Part shown: in pieces, positions 12,855 to 24,778 of the stretch | How positions within the stretch are numbered: the first letter of the stretch is position 1 | Layout: each line of letters starts with the position of its first letter | Source: Siphonodentalium dalli | Taxonomy: Eukaryota > Mollusca > Scaphopoda > Gadilida > Siphonodentaliidae | Length of the DNA: 64,000 nucleotides | Reading direction: 5' to 3' | NCBI GenBank assembly: GCA_032622095.1 | Contig: CP136069.1 | Span: forward strand, 48,654,760-48,718,759 | Made by a program: the position numbers and the translations under genes | Notes under the pieces: generated by a model | Told to the model about the DNA's origin: nothing | The model's database searches: none | What the model saw: the letters and a program-made list of their open reading frames with translations, nothing else

Positions 12855-12892
12855 AAAGAGAGAGAGAGAGAGAGCGAGTGAGTGAGGGAGAG
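12855..12892 (+). repeat. GA-rich microsatellite
   Basis: Alternating GA run with GAGT and GAGC interruptions. It produces spurious serine/leucine-rich open frames on the minus strand. Confidence 0.85.
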
Positions 12893-12919
12893 GTTTGGTA
12901 CAACATACATTCGATATAA

Positions 12920-13007
12920 AACAACACAACTACATCCGTTCGGTGGGGAAATCACTTGCGCGAATGCGTCAGTGATTGCCCCACTGAACGGATGTTGCTG
13001 TGTTGTT
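12920..13007. repeat. hairpin repeat with 36-bp stem
   Basis: 12920-12955 (starts AACAACACAAC, contains CATCCGTTCGGTGGGG) is complementary to 12972-13007 (CCCCACTGAACGGATG then GTGTTGTT) with about four mismatches. The 16-base loop is TTGCGCGAATGCGTCA. It is a compact foldback with no coding content. Confidence 0.8.
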
Positions 13008-13089
13008 GATTGAACAATAATCACCGATCGCAGCTTGAGACCAGGTGGTTTCTCGAGACCAGGTCCTGACTTGGAACACCGTGATTATT

Positions 13090-13376
13090 ATGGTGGTCTA
13101 GGCCAGAGACCACAATTCCGCCGATGGGTTTAATCGAATTTGGTCACATAAAGGTCAATTAAATATGGTAACATGGGGGTTAATTAAAGTTAAAATATGG
13201 TTCCATTATGAGGGTTAATTAAAATGAAAATATGGTGTTGATTAAACTATGGTCCCATGGGGTTGAATAACAATATAGTCCCATGAGGGTCAATTAAAAT
13301 ATGGACCAATGGCGACCAATTAAAATATCCCCCCTTATGAGGATCAATTAAACATGGTCCCAGTAGGGTTAATTTC
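13090..13376 (+). repeat. minisatellite, TTAATTAAAATATGGTCCCATG unit
   Basis: About eight degenerate units of 30-40 bp, each with GGTTAATTAAA or a variant, then ATATGG and a CCCATGAGGG-like tail. The left edge (GGTCTCTGG-like AGAGACCACAATTC) is the same edge seen in 4408-4494 and 10802-10889, so all three belong to one family. Confidence 0.75.
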
Positions 13377-13439
13377 TGACACTGTTCAATTCATATATCA
13401 TTCTGATATATGCTGTGTACATAGAAATAGAAAATATGT

Positions 13440-13980
13440 TTAGAATAAGACCACAATGCATGTTAAACAACCAATGTGAAGGGTTTGTGTGTTGGATTTT
13501 TTCTTAATTCTTATCAACATCTCTATTCATAGCTCTGATATATTGGGCATGCAAAGAAATACAAAAAGTGTAGAGACCAAGACCAAAGTTCACTAAACGT
13601 CGATATTTACAAACAGCACGAAGGGAGTAGTAACGTGGGAATTGGTCAATAATTACCTTCACAATTCATTTAGAATATACATGTACATGTAACATGCCGA
13701 TAATTGTCGCGTATAAATCAATGGAACAGTTCACTAAACGATGTTAAATAACGTGATAAACAACGATATAAACAAACAGCTCGAAGGGTTCATGCGTGAA
13801 TTTAATTTCTTATACCATCGTCAAATCCGCATTCAATGTAATAGTAGATAGCATTTCGATTTATGTCACGTCAATTTAAATTAAAGATGTTGAAATAACA
13901 ATGCAACAAAACAGGTTAAACAACAATATAAACACAATACGCGCAGTTATCATAAGGGTTAATGCAGGAATTCCCGTTCC
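13440..13980 (+). repeat. old tandem repeats, 155-160 bp period
   Basis: Four diverged copies centred near 13460, 13605, 13760 and 13920 share the words AAACAACNATATAAACA, ACAGCNCGAAGGG and GCNNGAATT. Divergence is high and the copies are incomplete. No coding function is seen. Confidence 0.5.
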
Positions 13981-16243
13981 AATAACTCGGCGCGCACTTG
14001 GAACTGAGCATAAACAAATTGTCGCGACCAGCAACCCATGGTCAAATAAAGCATGTCGAGACTAGATAACATCGCGACGAGATTCTCCCTCTTCAGAATC
14101 GCAAAGAAACTAAAGTAAATACTCAGTCAAATTGATTTCCATAGCTCCATTGACACATCACAAACACCTTCACAGAAAACACCCATAGAGGGCGTAATAA
14201 TGAATAGTCAACCAATGCATTTGATTCTGCATACGTATACGTGCACCCGACAAGTCTGGCGAACAACTACTCACACGGCCTAATCTATATATTGTTTGCG
14301 CCACTTCGTAATCCGTGAAATGAAGACATATTGTGTCACAATTTCACTACTTCAAACTAATATGTCTCTATTCAGCCACTATACACATTTGGAAAAAAAA
14401 AAAAATATTATTCAACCGTCATTACAAAAAAACACCACCTCATCGGATTTAGCCTGGAGTGATAAATGACGTCTGAGATATTGAAATATGTAAAAGTTAA
14501 TCATTAATTTGTGCAGAATTAACACCTTCCAAACTGAAGGACATTTCCCGGTTATTTTTAAAGTATACATTGGACTGTTCTGTCATTCATTTGAAGGGAT
14601 GTTCATGTGATAAAACAACACGACACACAGATAACACAAGCGTTGATGTGTTCATACTCACTGGTGGACCATTTAAAATTATAAGTTCAACATGGCCGTT
14701 TGTTAAACTTATTATCTCAACATTTCCTATAATAGTATTTACTATAGAAAGGGTTAATCACCGAGATCAAACGAGAATGATTCATCCAAACAGAGAAATA
14801 TGTCTATGAGCGCATATATTTTAATTTGTTTTGTTTATGTTATTGTTGTAGCTGGAGATATTGAACCCTTAATGCATCTTCAATTTTGCAGTATTGTCAG
14901 GCTCACGACTTAGACAATTACAAAGCATCAGTCAAGTGGAATAGGCTCGATGTTTCAAATTTGTCACAATACCTTATATTTATGAAACGATGGCATGGCT
15001 GCTTACCTCCAATAAAATAGGTGAAGCCAATTGCAGTTCATTTCGTTCTGCTAATTCTTCAAAATGTGTAGCTATTTAAAGTTGGACATGTTTTCTGAGT
15101 TAATGTAAGGTGTTATTCTATACAGCATGGAAATGAAATTTGTAGCTCCTAATTAATGGTAGAATCAACGTTGTGCTAAACATATACACACGACTTACAA
15201 TGTTTATGGACTGAATATGCATACTTGCTGGGATCACAGTTGTGGCACTGATATATAAAAATCATATTCGCGATATGCATATCTGGTAAATGGTGGAAAA
15301 CCTTGGCTGGGGCATCACATTGTTTCAAATTTCTGCCTAAACGTACCCAAAATCTTAATATCATTTTAGTTTGTGGATTACAATATATCGTCAGTTTTAA
15401 TGTTGAAGGAAATGTTGCACACACTGTTAATTTCAATACGAAATCTCGCCACTACGTGCTGACACCAACTCCTGGACAAAAACACAACTTACAGAGTTGC
15501 CCAGATACACAACTCGGGTTACTTTCCTTTTGTGTGTATCACAAATCCACGGGTGTCGGAAATAGAACCAGCTTCGACATAGCTGGTCGGCCTATGTTGG
15601 TGGTTGTGCTACGTCCATTACTGTTTGGACCACTTTGGGACTCCCTAGCCAAAATTTTGATATACAATATCTGAACGTTAATGTTTAATATTTTGGGAGA
15701 AAGCAACGTTTGTTATTGGGAATTTAAGGTTCTCCAAACCGAAGCATATTTTCAAGCTGCATTCGGCTGTAATGGCTGACCTGTGTATATGAATGTTAAT
15801 GTTTCATACATATGTATCATCAGTGACTCTTGAGCGATTCCATGGCATTCTTGAAACGACTTATTGGTATTTTACGTCCACTGTTATAAAAACGTTTTCG
15901 CACAGATTCTAAGACCTACATCGTCAATATGACACTTTTACGAATTGTTATACACGATATAGATTGGCATGGGTCCTATTAAACTGGTGTATTCAGATTT
16001 ATTTCATGGTTTCATGACACACTCTACTGCCGTAGATTTACAATAATTGAGCATTAACATTGTAGTTATCCCTCTTTCCACCACATTATTTCCCTTTACT
16101 AACACTATTTCTGATTGGACAGAAGTCGTCACATGATAAGTCACACTGGAATTTCTAAGAATGACCCCAGAATACAACTGAATTTAGTCAGGCCACATTA
16201 TGTTTGTTTGAATGTTATACAATGGGTCAGAAATGCATTTCAG

Positions 16244-16369
16244 GATTCTTTGGCAGCAGCTGTAGTGGTTCGTCAGACTGTCACGTGATCAACACTGAAT
16301 GTCGAGATGGTACCTGTCAGTGCATCATAGGATACAGTTTCAACGGATTCAACAACACCTGCATGCGAA
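16244..16369 (+). CDS. exon 2: EGF-like domain
   Basis: The acceptor is CATTTCAG and the donor is GTATGT. At 126 nt with phase 1 on both sides it adds exactly 42 codons. The translation from the phase set by exon 1 is FFGSSCSGSSDCHV, then NTECRDGTCQC, then GYSFNG and NNTCMR. It has six cysteines in the C-x5-C-x5-C-x4-C-x-C-x13-C style of an EGF-like or laminin-type module. The other two phases contain stops. The exon is isolated (5.9 and 8.1 kb of intron on either side), so the call rests on the cysteine pattern and on phase agreement with both neighbours. Confidence 0.68.
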
Positions 16370-19300
16370 GTATGTAGATTCACCAAAAACCTACAGGTTA
16401 CAGTGAAATAATTCGATTGGTAGCGCCCTCCAACGGATTTTGGACCAAGTTGCAGGAGATAATTAAAACAATTCTGGGCTCTGGTTGGTTAATAGTAGTT
16501 TAGATATTTAAACATATAAAATACATCACTCCGCATGAAATTTCAGATGCCAAACAAAACATTGGCACATTGTAAAGCACGTAGTTCCTAGGTTGAATTA
16601 TTTTGGTGTGAAGTAAAACATGTCAATATTTCTGACTCTAGATTATAAATCCCAAATTTAAAGGTATATTCCATGCTCGACTATGCGCAGATGCCAATCC
16701 TGGTGATCATGTACTCATTTATCACAATTCGTGGATAGTCAGGTCTGCAGGCCATTATATGTTAACACTGAGGCCTATGGGAAATAATTACTTCACTGTA
16801 ATCTAAAGCACAACACTTATAATTCATTTTTATCATTTGGGCCCAGTGGTGGGTTTCCTATCAATATTGCCCAACAAACAATTCGGCAGCTTGTAGCACG
16901 TGGCATCTTATATTATTTGAGTCGGTGGTAATCAATGAGAAGCCAATAGTAACCCATCCGGAGCAATTTTTGCTTCCAATTTTCACCTCGAAAATCTCCT
17001 GTTTTTGTCCGTGTTGAGCCCATATGTGTACCTGTAATGAATGTCATAGTAACCATTCACGCGCTGTACATCGAGGCTCAGTACAAAACTGAAATAAAGG
17101 CTTTTAGACGAGCCATAAGAGCAAACTACATCGTTATCTGTGGCAGGTCTCTAAAATTTGATGTAAAACGTGACCAGTGCAGGGTTAAATGACAGCCAAT
17201 TGGTCTGTTTGAGGTGGCTTATCGACACAAACTGCAACACAGTGGTGTTGAAGTGATGTGGCTGTTCCATGCACATAGATGTAGGCACAACATAATTCTC
17301 CTGCACTAAAAACTTCAGTTTTATGTCAAAATTGCGTTTACCAGAACTCATAATTGGTCAAGTGCGCCCAATCCAAGCTCCAGCGTGGCCATGTTTATCA
17401 AGCGAACCATCGTCAATATTTTCTCAGAGAGAAATCGGTCAGCTATAACAACAATGATGGGTATATATATGCTACCATCATTGACTTTATCGACATGGAC
17501 CTCACATGGTGACTTTTCGTGTTCATTTTAAGATATTTTGCGTTGCAATTGTAAACATGGGTGGGGTAAGGAAAGGTTTAATACGACGAAAACAACGTCA
17601 TGGAGAGATATTTTGTATTTTATTTTCAAATGCGAAGAGTCCAGGGACCAATTTGTGTCACTTTCAGATGGCATGTCATTGACACTGTTGTCACTTTAGG
17701 AGATTACCAGGAGTTATCGGTAAACTATAATTTGTCATGTCACACCTCAAACTCCATGCAGCGCCCTTTACGTTATCACTGCGATATAGCACTGCCACAA
17801 TGATGGTACTTTGCGGACCGATACATCTACATGTATTTTTACATATCGTCGGAACTATATTTAGTCACCTGTTATCTTATTTTTTACATTTAATGGGATT
17901 GTATGTCTTTAGTTTCAAATCTACATGTAATACTTGTTTGGTAATTCACATACTTCTGTGCGCTCGGAACTGCCAAGTGATCGCTATTTCGATACTTATA
18001 TTCCATATAAATATGTTCATACACTATATTTAGGAAGTGTATTGACGTTGTTTCATTAGGCTGGTAGATCCGTTCTGTGTCAATGTTCGACTAATTCTCA
18101 GACTGATACGCTTCCCTACTCGCGATGAAAAGGCTTCCAATTGGTGTATGTCCCCTTCGCATAATGACAATGAATGATAAAGTCAGCGTGGGGTTATGAT
18201 CTGTAAAGAGGAAAACAGTCATGAAAACAAAAACAAGTTAATGACAAAGCAAGAATGGTCATTGTGTCTCTATTACTGTCCATTGTCAGTTATTTACAAT
18301 GTTTATTACTTGCATTTCGCTTGTTTGCACAAGACATACTAGAATGGCACCTGCTGTTGCATGCACATACTTTATTCTTAAAATATCCATATATGTTCGT
18401 TTTGCACTGTTTCTTCCCGTTTGCGCAGTTGCATTTGTGGAATCCCTGCCCTCAAAATATAGATTCCTTAGTCACTGCTTGACGAAGTCCGGTGTCGTTC
18501 TCATATTACTTATCCCCATTGGAATATACCTAATGAGGGCAGATTGCCAGCTTATTTCTGCTTTCCATTATTCACATCAATCTGGTGTATATCACTATCA
18601 GTCCTGTCAAGAACATCGATGATGTTTCTAATATCGCATTTACCACGTCGACAAGACAGTCTTATCGCGTCCACCGTGGCATGTTGATCATATGAGTCAT
18701 CGATGTGTGTAAAATAGATGGGTTCCGACTGAGTGTAACAGGCATTTCCCAAATTAACTGACAATTTCTGTCATTTTACAGATTGACCGATGTTACACAT
18801 TGGCTGTAACAGATAGACATAGTGTATCTTTTATTATCCTGATTACAGAATATAAAACAATTCCCAGACGTATTATCTATAGTGCGATGTATATGTCTCC
18901 AAATTTGGTAATATATCTAATGTTTTAGCCTCAATTTCTCTGAATGAGCTAGGATACAAATGTTTTGGTCAATTTAGTGAATTATTTTAAATACTACAGA
19001 CAAATGAGGTGCTTTTCTTATGTTATAGAAATGCTAATCCTAAAATATGCACACACATGATATGTGTTATCCATGTATGTCATGTGTGTATGTTCCACTG
19101 TATGGTCTGAAAAAATTTTGCCCCGCACGGTATAACTGGACCTTGGACTATCTCCCTTGCATTGCGTAGTTGTGTTATTTCGGGCAATTTGGCCGTTTAC
19201 TTCATGGCTGTTTTTCATCTGACGTGTGTGTCGGGATAAATGATGTGGATGATTTATGTAAATGTTAGCCCAAACTACATTTCAAAGTAACGATGGTTTT

Positions 19301-19900
19301 GTTGTTTATTTTGAGGAATAATACCGCGTCAGATGAATTCAGCCCAAATATGTTAACAGTTGTCGTGTCAAACATTCGCAGTAGGTTAGCGTTATTTAGT
19401 ATTTGTGGATGTCCTTTAACATGGGGAAAATAGACTGCTGCGCTTGAACGAGCATGTGAATTTCTCGTTTTTAATGTATAGCAACTTGATAATCAATAAC
19501 AGAGGCATTCTCTGTCAAATAAGGTCGCTCTATTTACGATACCAATTGGGGAACTTTGTAAATTAAATTACGCGTAAATCAGCGTAAACGTATACCTGCT
19601 GCAAATAGAGAAGGTGTCGGAATCGGCGTACTCGCACCAGGGCTAACTCGCCCCAATCGACGTGTGCCAACTCGGAATAAAAGGCCAGCTCGGAATAAAA
19701 GATGTATACGGGGTGCTATATGGCGTTTGGTCCGTTGTTTCTCGATGAATATTATTTAAATTTGGTGTATATGTCCGGGCTGGGACATGGAATACAACAA
19801 CGTTTGAATTGTTTTTAAATTTACAAATTTGTTGATTTTATTCATTTTTTTTTTCGTTCTTAAACGAGCTGAAACACACTATAAAGTGTATACAATATAA

Positions 19901-20199
19901 TAACGAACACGAGACATACATCATTTATAAACTGTTAACAAAATATATCAAATTCAATACATGACAAAGATGACTCAGTGGAGTTTGTAAAGTGAACATA
20001 AAAACATTGAGGTAAGAATCTTTTTAAGAAATGCAACTTTATTTAATGATAATAAACACATAAATTAAAATAACAAACATGAGACATACATGATTTATAA
20101 ACTGTTAACAAAAGATATCAAACTCAATACATGACAAAGATGACTCAGTGAAGTTTATAAAGTGAACATAAAAATATTAAGGTAAGAATCTTTTTAAGC
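19901..20199 (+). repeat. 170-bp-period tandem duplication
   Basis: 19901-20029 and 20071-20199 are direct copies with few differences. GAGACATACAT occurs at 19911 and 20081, and CTTTTTAAG ends both copies at 20028 and 20198. Period 170 bp. Confidence 0.85.
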
Positions 20200-20235
20200 A
20201 TTACTAAACCGTTTAGCACAGTCCACTTCACTCAT

Positions 20236-21510
20236 CCGATCATCACCAAACTTCATATTTATCTTGATATTGATCTATCAGATGAGAGCTATCAAATATT
20301 TTTTTAATTTTATAGGAAAAAATGGTCGCCAGCGGCCATATTGCATTTACGTTATATGTTATCGCGTCATGTCGATATCTAGTATTACTTAGAAATTTCA
20401 CCTTTCCAGATTCATAATTGCTCCATTGACTGTAACAGATGGAATTAATCCCCTCTTCGGATAGAGTGTCACTGAAACTTTATTTTGTCAGACTGTCTGT
20501 ATAGTCACTGATTATATATGGCAATAATCTGTAATAAGATGTAGCACTATTTTATTTTATATTTACTTGCAGTGCTGTTTTTATACAACAATTCTAATCC
20601 CCCCCCTAGATCATCATGTGATCGACCATACATCGCGCGAGGACCTGGTTGAATTAAAGGGGGTTGTATGGATAACTTCTATCCTCAAGCTAGATTATAC
20701 TTATGACATTTAATGGCATGTCTCTAACGTGGAGGGTTAGATATACTTGAGACACCACCACTCTTCAATTCACACCAAGTTCTCAGCTGTCATATTCGGA
20801 TACTAGAACCCATAGCCATGATATATGGTTTATTTTGTGTATACTAGTAATATTGTTATTTTCAGTACCTTTATATACCAGTACTGTGTATAACAATGCA
20901 TATAAATTAATCCATGTATACATGCATATTGATTCAACGGATTCAGTGGTTTTGTCCATCAGTCTATCAAATTTGCGGGGAACACATGGCCACAAGCAGT
21001 ACACCCTGCTAAATTTCGAATTTGAATCAATTGGCGCACCCTGCAGCCAGCTTTTATTGGAGAACTTTTTCTCATGTGGATATTTTGGGTCACCGCTAGA
21101 TGTGAGCCATATTTTGTTCTCAAAATGTCCTTGTGAAGACATCACTGCCAGCGGTGATCTTGAATTTTACTATTTTTATGGCTAAATAATTTGGTTGATC
21201 CTACAGACGACACCCCTTGTCCGATCATCACCAGATTCCACAATGATCTTCTGGATAACCAGGGCGAGAGTAATCTAATTTCCCCGAATTTCGTTAAAAA
21301 ACATTACCACAGGCAGCAATTTGGTATCTTACTGTTTTATCCTCTTTTGCATGACTGAATTGTTTAGCAACTGTACAGACATATCCCTCATCTGATAGTC
21401 ACCAAACTTCATATTGATCTTCGGGCTGACAACTAGATGGGAGCTATCGAATGCTTTGAATTGTTTTGGAAAACATTGTCGCCAGCAGTCATCTTCTATT
21501 TTTGTTTTTA
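20236..21510 (+). repeat. dispersed old repeat, three copies
   Basis: The words ATCACCAAACTTCATATT, GAGCTATCAAAT and TCGCCAGCGGCCAT recur in order at 20240-20340 and 21400-21500. A weaker copy spans 21000-21250 (CACCAGATTCC, CACTGCCAGCGG). Open frames on both strands in this block are by-products of the repeat. Confidence 0.5.
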
Positions 21511-21746
21511 TATACATGTATATCTCTTCATTCGAATAGCCAGTATTACGTAGGTACTTCAACTTTCCGCATTCCTGTCATCATTTGAAATATAAAATTT
21601 TACCTAATACATGCACCCTTCAAAATATTTGTTTCGTCGTATCTATATTAATGACCCGTATGGTAATATTGATACAGATATATTTGGCAAACATTTCTTT
21701 GTACAATATACAGGTATTTAGTTTGTAACTAAATCTAGAAATATAT

Positions 21747-22240
21747 AATAGTAGCTGGTGGACCCGACTTCGTCCGGGATGTTCCCCTCTGATTTTCGGA
21801 GAATTGCGCGATTTAACCTTGAATTGACCATTTTAAAGGTGAACGTCATGTCGGGTCACGATTTGACCCGTCCAAAACACTCCCCGGACAAAATTCACGA
21901 CAAAAGTACCCGTCGAAATCCGCCCGGCTTTACCCGATTTGACCTTGAATTGACAATTTTGAATGTCAAGATCAGGTCAGGGACATGATTTGACCCACCC
22001 GAAACACTCCTGGGACAAAAGTAACAGTATGTATTAAATTTCGTTGAAATACTTCCGTTTTACCAGATTTGACCTTGAATTGATATTTTTGAATGTCAAA
22101 GTCAAGTCGGGATCAAGATTTGACCCGTCCAAAATACTCCCTGGAAATAATTTCCCCTAGGTATCAAATTTCGTCAAATCTGTCCGGCAGTTTTCCCGGC
22201 CATAGCTAACAGACAAACAGACAGACAAATGTCAAAAATA
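21747..22240 (+). repeat. tandem array, TTTGACCTTGAATTGA unit
   Basis: Three units of about 125-150 bp. Each has GATTTGACCTTGAATTGA, TTTTGAATGTCAA, then GATTTGACCCGTCC and AAAACACTCCC. The block opens with TAGCTGGTGGACCCGACTTCG and closes with ACAGACAAACAGACAGACA. This layout (CTAGCTG..CGACTTCGTCCG start, ACAGACAGACA end) is common in dispersed invertebrate repeats, possibly retroposon tails. Confidence 0.6.
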
Positions 22241-22244
22241 TATA

Positions 22245-22605
22245 TTAAACTAGCTGATGTACTCGACTTCGTTCGGACTATTTAGGGATTTTTTTGTGAT
22301 CGCCGCCATCTGGACAGTACCCAGTATATACAGCGTCTGGCCAAACTTTTGTTCAATTGGTCCAGAAAAATGCCTATATCAACACGTTCGAGAACATGGT
22401 CCCACGTGAAATTGGACCCGTCCATATTGCTCCCGGGATCGAAGTAGTCATACACACAAATTTTTAATCGGATCGGTCAAGGTCCAGAAACATGCCTATG
22501 AGCGAGGTCAAGTTGACACGTTAAATACCAAATCCGAGTCGGATCAGTCGAGCAGTGTTAGAGTCTATAACACATACACACATGCATTCATGCATACACA
22601 CATAC
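22245..22605 (+). repeat. second copy of the TAGCTG..CGACTTCG repeat
   Basis: Opens AACTAGCTGATGTACTCGAC and TTCGTTCGGAC, as at 21747. It contains two degenerate GGTCCAGAAA.ATGCCTAT copies and ends in an ACACATACA microsatellite. Confidence 0.5.
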
Positions 22606-23493
22606 ATACAGTCAGGTGTTCCAAAATGTATAATCGATAGCTACACCAATTCTATGGTAGATAGTTCACGTCCGACCTGATGCATGCATCTTAGTTTTCT
22701 TGTTGGAAACTGATGGATGATAATGAGTGAGACACTAAGGGCGTAATAGTGCGGTAGAGTGCATATATAGCGTTTATCCCAGATGACACCTTGGTGCTCA
22801 TTGAGTAAAGGACAGTAATTGTCGCCAAACCATACATATCTACAGTTAGCGATACACATATAATAATCGGGCGGAGAGGACAGGATGCCACAATGCGATT
22901 GCCTATGTATGCTCTTAATTGAATTCAATCAAATTAACATTTTTCCGATCGGACAAATTCCATCCCCTCACCGCGCTATCATTTATCAGAACATTGGATT
23001 AATTCACTGTAATACACGTTTCGAATGGTACACGTTGCACATACAACTTGCGAACGGTTTTGGCCGTGTACGTGTGGGCCAATTTGTCATGTGAATCAGG
23101 CGACTTCGGTTGGAAATGACAACACACGTTACATGTTACAAGTATGTCTGGCTGAACATTGTTATTTATTAGAACGTTCGATGAATCGTGTCATTGTGTT
23201 ATTGTATGCATGTTAGCAGTGTATGGTACAGTGGATGCATGCATGCACCTATTCGTCTTCTCTAATTTAAATTCATGGTCGCTTTTCAGTTATTTTATCC
23301 GGTTAGAGTCAGTTACCGGAATTAATCGAGACAGTTATGGTTCATGTTACTTTCAGCACATGCATGCACAACGAAATGCTAAATTGATTCATGATATACT
23401 GGTGCCAGAATCCTGGGATTTCTGAGTCCGATTTGCGTAATGCTATAATTTAGTATACCGTCAACGGTGATTTATCGAACAAACGCTAGTTAA

Positions 23494-23886
23494 CCCTTTA
23501 CCCAACAAACCGGCCAAAACCGGCCAAATAAAGCTTCAACAGCCTAAAATATCTTCGGTCTGTCTCAATAGAACCATACAAATATGGATATAATTGTAAC
23601 CGGCTCCTTGACCACATTGTGATAGTTACAGTTATGCCCTGTGCCAATGCATTCTCTTATATATGCGAGTCGACCATAGGTCGCCTCGCATATATAAGAG
23701 AATGCATTGGCCTAAAAAAAAATCGTTTTTTAACACTTTTTACCATTTTTTCTTACATTCTTTAACAATTTTATAATTTTTAATGTGTTAAGCCAATGCA
23801 TTCTCTTATATATGCGAGGCGACCTATGGTCGACTCGCATATATAAGAGAATGCATTGGCACAGGGCCCTTCTGTTGGGTAAAGGG
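23494..23886. mobile_element. piggyBac-type MITE with paired internal hairpins
   Basis: The 393-bp unit is bounded by CCCTTTACCCAACA at the left and TGTTGGGTAAAGGG at the right (perfect 14-bp TIRs) and is flanked on both sides by TTAA (23490-23493, 23887-23890). TTAA duplication and a CCC-start are hallmarks of piggyBac elements. Inside are two 69-bp hairpins (23643-23711 and 23792-23860) whose stems end GCCAATGCATT..AATGCATTGGC. The hairpins are also inverted copies of each other, so the whole DNA can fold as one long hairpin or as two short ones. No transposase; mobilisation would need an autonomous partner. Confidence 0.85.
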
Positions 23887-24351
23887 TTAAATAAAATCCG
23901 ATATTACCAAGAATGAGATGTATAAGTTTTTACTTTCACTCTACCTCGCGCGTGCGACCGATTTACTTGCGTTACCAATGCTCTACCTGGATATTTCAAA
24001 GCAATCGCTAACCAGTATAATTATTCATTACTGTTATTTGTTATGGTTATAATACACATCTATTTATGTTGAAATTCGAAACAATTATTGGCAAAATAAA
24101 CGGAAGAATTCGGGAACAACATTTATGCGGGTGATGAAGTGCACTTAAACAGGCAGCGATGAGCTGTTGGCTTTGATGCAACAAAACATCTTTGTCTCCG
24201 CGAACGGCGGCGTCAAACCGCGATGACGAATAGGACATTCCTGTCTCCGCGAAGGAGGAATTTACTCTATATTTTCGGTCGATATGAATCACGAATGACG
24301 GTATACCATATAATACTACATTTAGTCTCTTGGAACATGTGTATTAAATAA

Positions 24352-24482
24352 TGGTTCCAGTTGATTGCATTATGTGAGATCAGTTGTGCTCTAGGTCGGT
24401 CAGAGCGCGCGAATAGTTCTTTACCAGAATAAATATCGTCTTCGACTCGATTGATTCTGGTAAAGAACAGTTATTGTGCTCT
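24352..24482 (+). repeat. palindromic repeat, TTTACCAGAAT family, copy 1
   Basis: GTTCTTTACCAGAAT (24416-24430) is perfectly complementary to 24454-24468, and GTGCTCTAGGTCGGTCAGAGC lies on its left. It resembles, inverted, 62492-62620, including the flanking word GATTGCATTATGTG. It ends about 40 bp before the exon-3 acceptor. Confidence 0.75.
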
Positions 24483-24518
24483 AACCATTACTTAATAGTT
24501 AACTTTTATTACTTGCAG

Positions 24519-24778
24519 AATGTGACGAATATGGAACAACATTCTACGCAGTGTATGAGTGGGCCATTAGATCAAGGAACACTGAAGACACGGACACTAC
24601 ATTAGACAATTGCAAAGACATGTGCATCAGTGCAATATACTTTTGCTTATCTTATGAATATAAGTTGACGACGAACAACTGCCAAACATCGACATACGGT
24701 GCACTTGATGTCCCACCGGGAGAGTTCAGATACATCGCAAACTGGACGTCTTATTTCAGGAACTGCAAATATCCATGA
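24519..24778 (+). CDS. exon 3: second PAN-like domain and stop
   Basis: The acceptor TTACTTGCAG follows a pyrimidine-rich tract. Continuing phase 1 from exon 2 gives K then CDEYGTTFYAV, and later DNCKDMCISAIYFC, SYEYKL, NNCQTS and a final FRNCKYP before TGA. The spacing C-x3-C-x6-C-x11-C matches the core of the exon-1 PAN domain, with an extra pair of cysteines at the two ends, as in apple domains. The reading stays open for the entire 86 codons. The domain is divergent, so 'PAN-like' is safer than a specific family. No membrane anchor follows, so the product should be secreted. Confidence 0.7.

Larger units (their letters stand above)
10305..16243 (+). other. intron 1
   Basis: Begins GTATGT and ends TTTCAG. 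It contains an inverted minisatellite fragment (10802-10889), a possible SINE-like block (about 12000-12600), a 36-bp-stem hairpin (12920-13007), a minisatellite (13090-13376) and a set of older 155-160 bp repeats (13440-13980). The remainder, including the open frame at 15303-15674, shows no recognisable coding motif. Confidence 0.6.
16370..24518 (+). other. intron 2
   Basis: Starts GTATGT and ends ACTTGCAG. 16370-19900 shows no repeat or gene that I can identify. It then holds a 170-bp tandem duplication, three dispersed copies of an old repeat, a 125-150 bp tandem array, the piggyBac-type MITE at 23494-23886, and a palindromic repeat ending about 40 bp from the acceptor. Confidence 0.6.
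9986..24778 (+). other. gene span: secreted PAN-EGF-PAN protein, three exons
   Basis: The three coding exons are 9986-10304, 16244-16369 and 24519-24778. Lengths 319, 126 and 260 nt sum to 705 nt, giving 234 codons plus TGA. Both introns are phase 1, have GT donors and AG acceptors, and measure 5939 and 8149 bp. Phase-1 symmetric exons are the classic arrangement for shuffled extracellular modules. The joined protein would be secreted and cysteine-rich. No orthologue is recognised, so a function beyond ligand or carbohydrate binding by PAN modules cannot be given. Untranslated exons may exist outside this span. Confidence 0.65.

Noticed and set aside
12594-13024. Leucine/serine-rich minus-strand open frames
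   Set aside because: They read through the GA microsatellite at 12855-12892 and the neighbouring hairpin. No motif is present.
10802-13376. Interpretation of the 4408 and 10802 copies as TIRs of one transposon
   Set aside because: They enclose a host exon and a complete unrelated transposon, and a third member of the family is a plain minisatellite.
15303-15674. A 123-codon open frame inside intron 1
   Set aside because: Starts at TTG, has no recognisable domain and lacks splice agreement with the flanking exons.
20783-21185. Two overlapping open frames of about 120 codons on opposite strands
   Set aside because: They lie within a repeat present in three diverged copies, and neither shows a domain.
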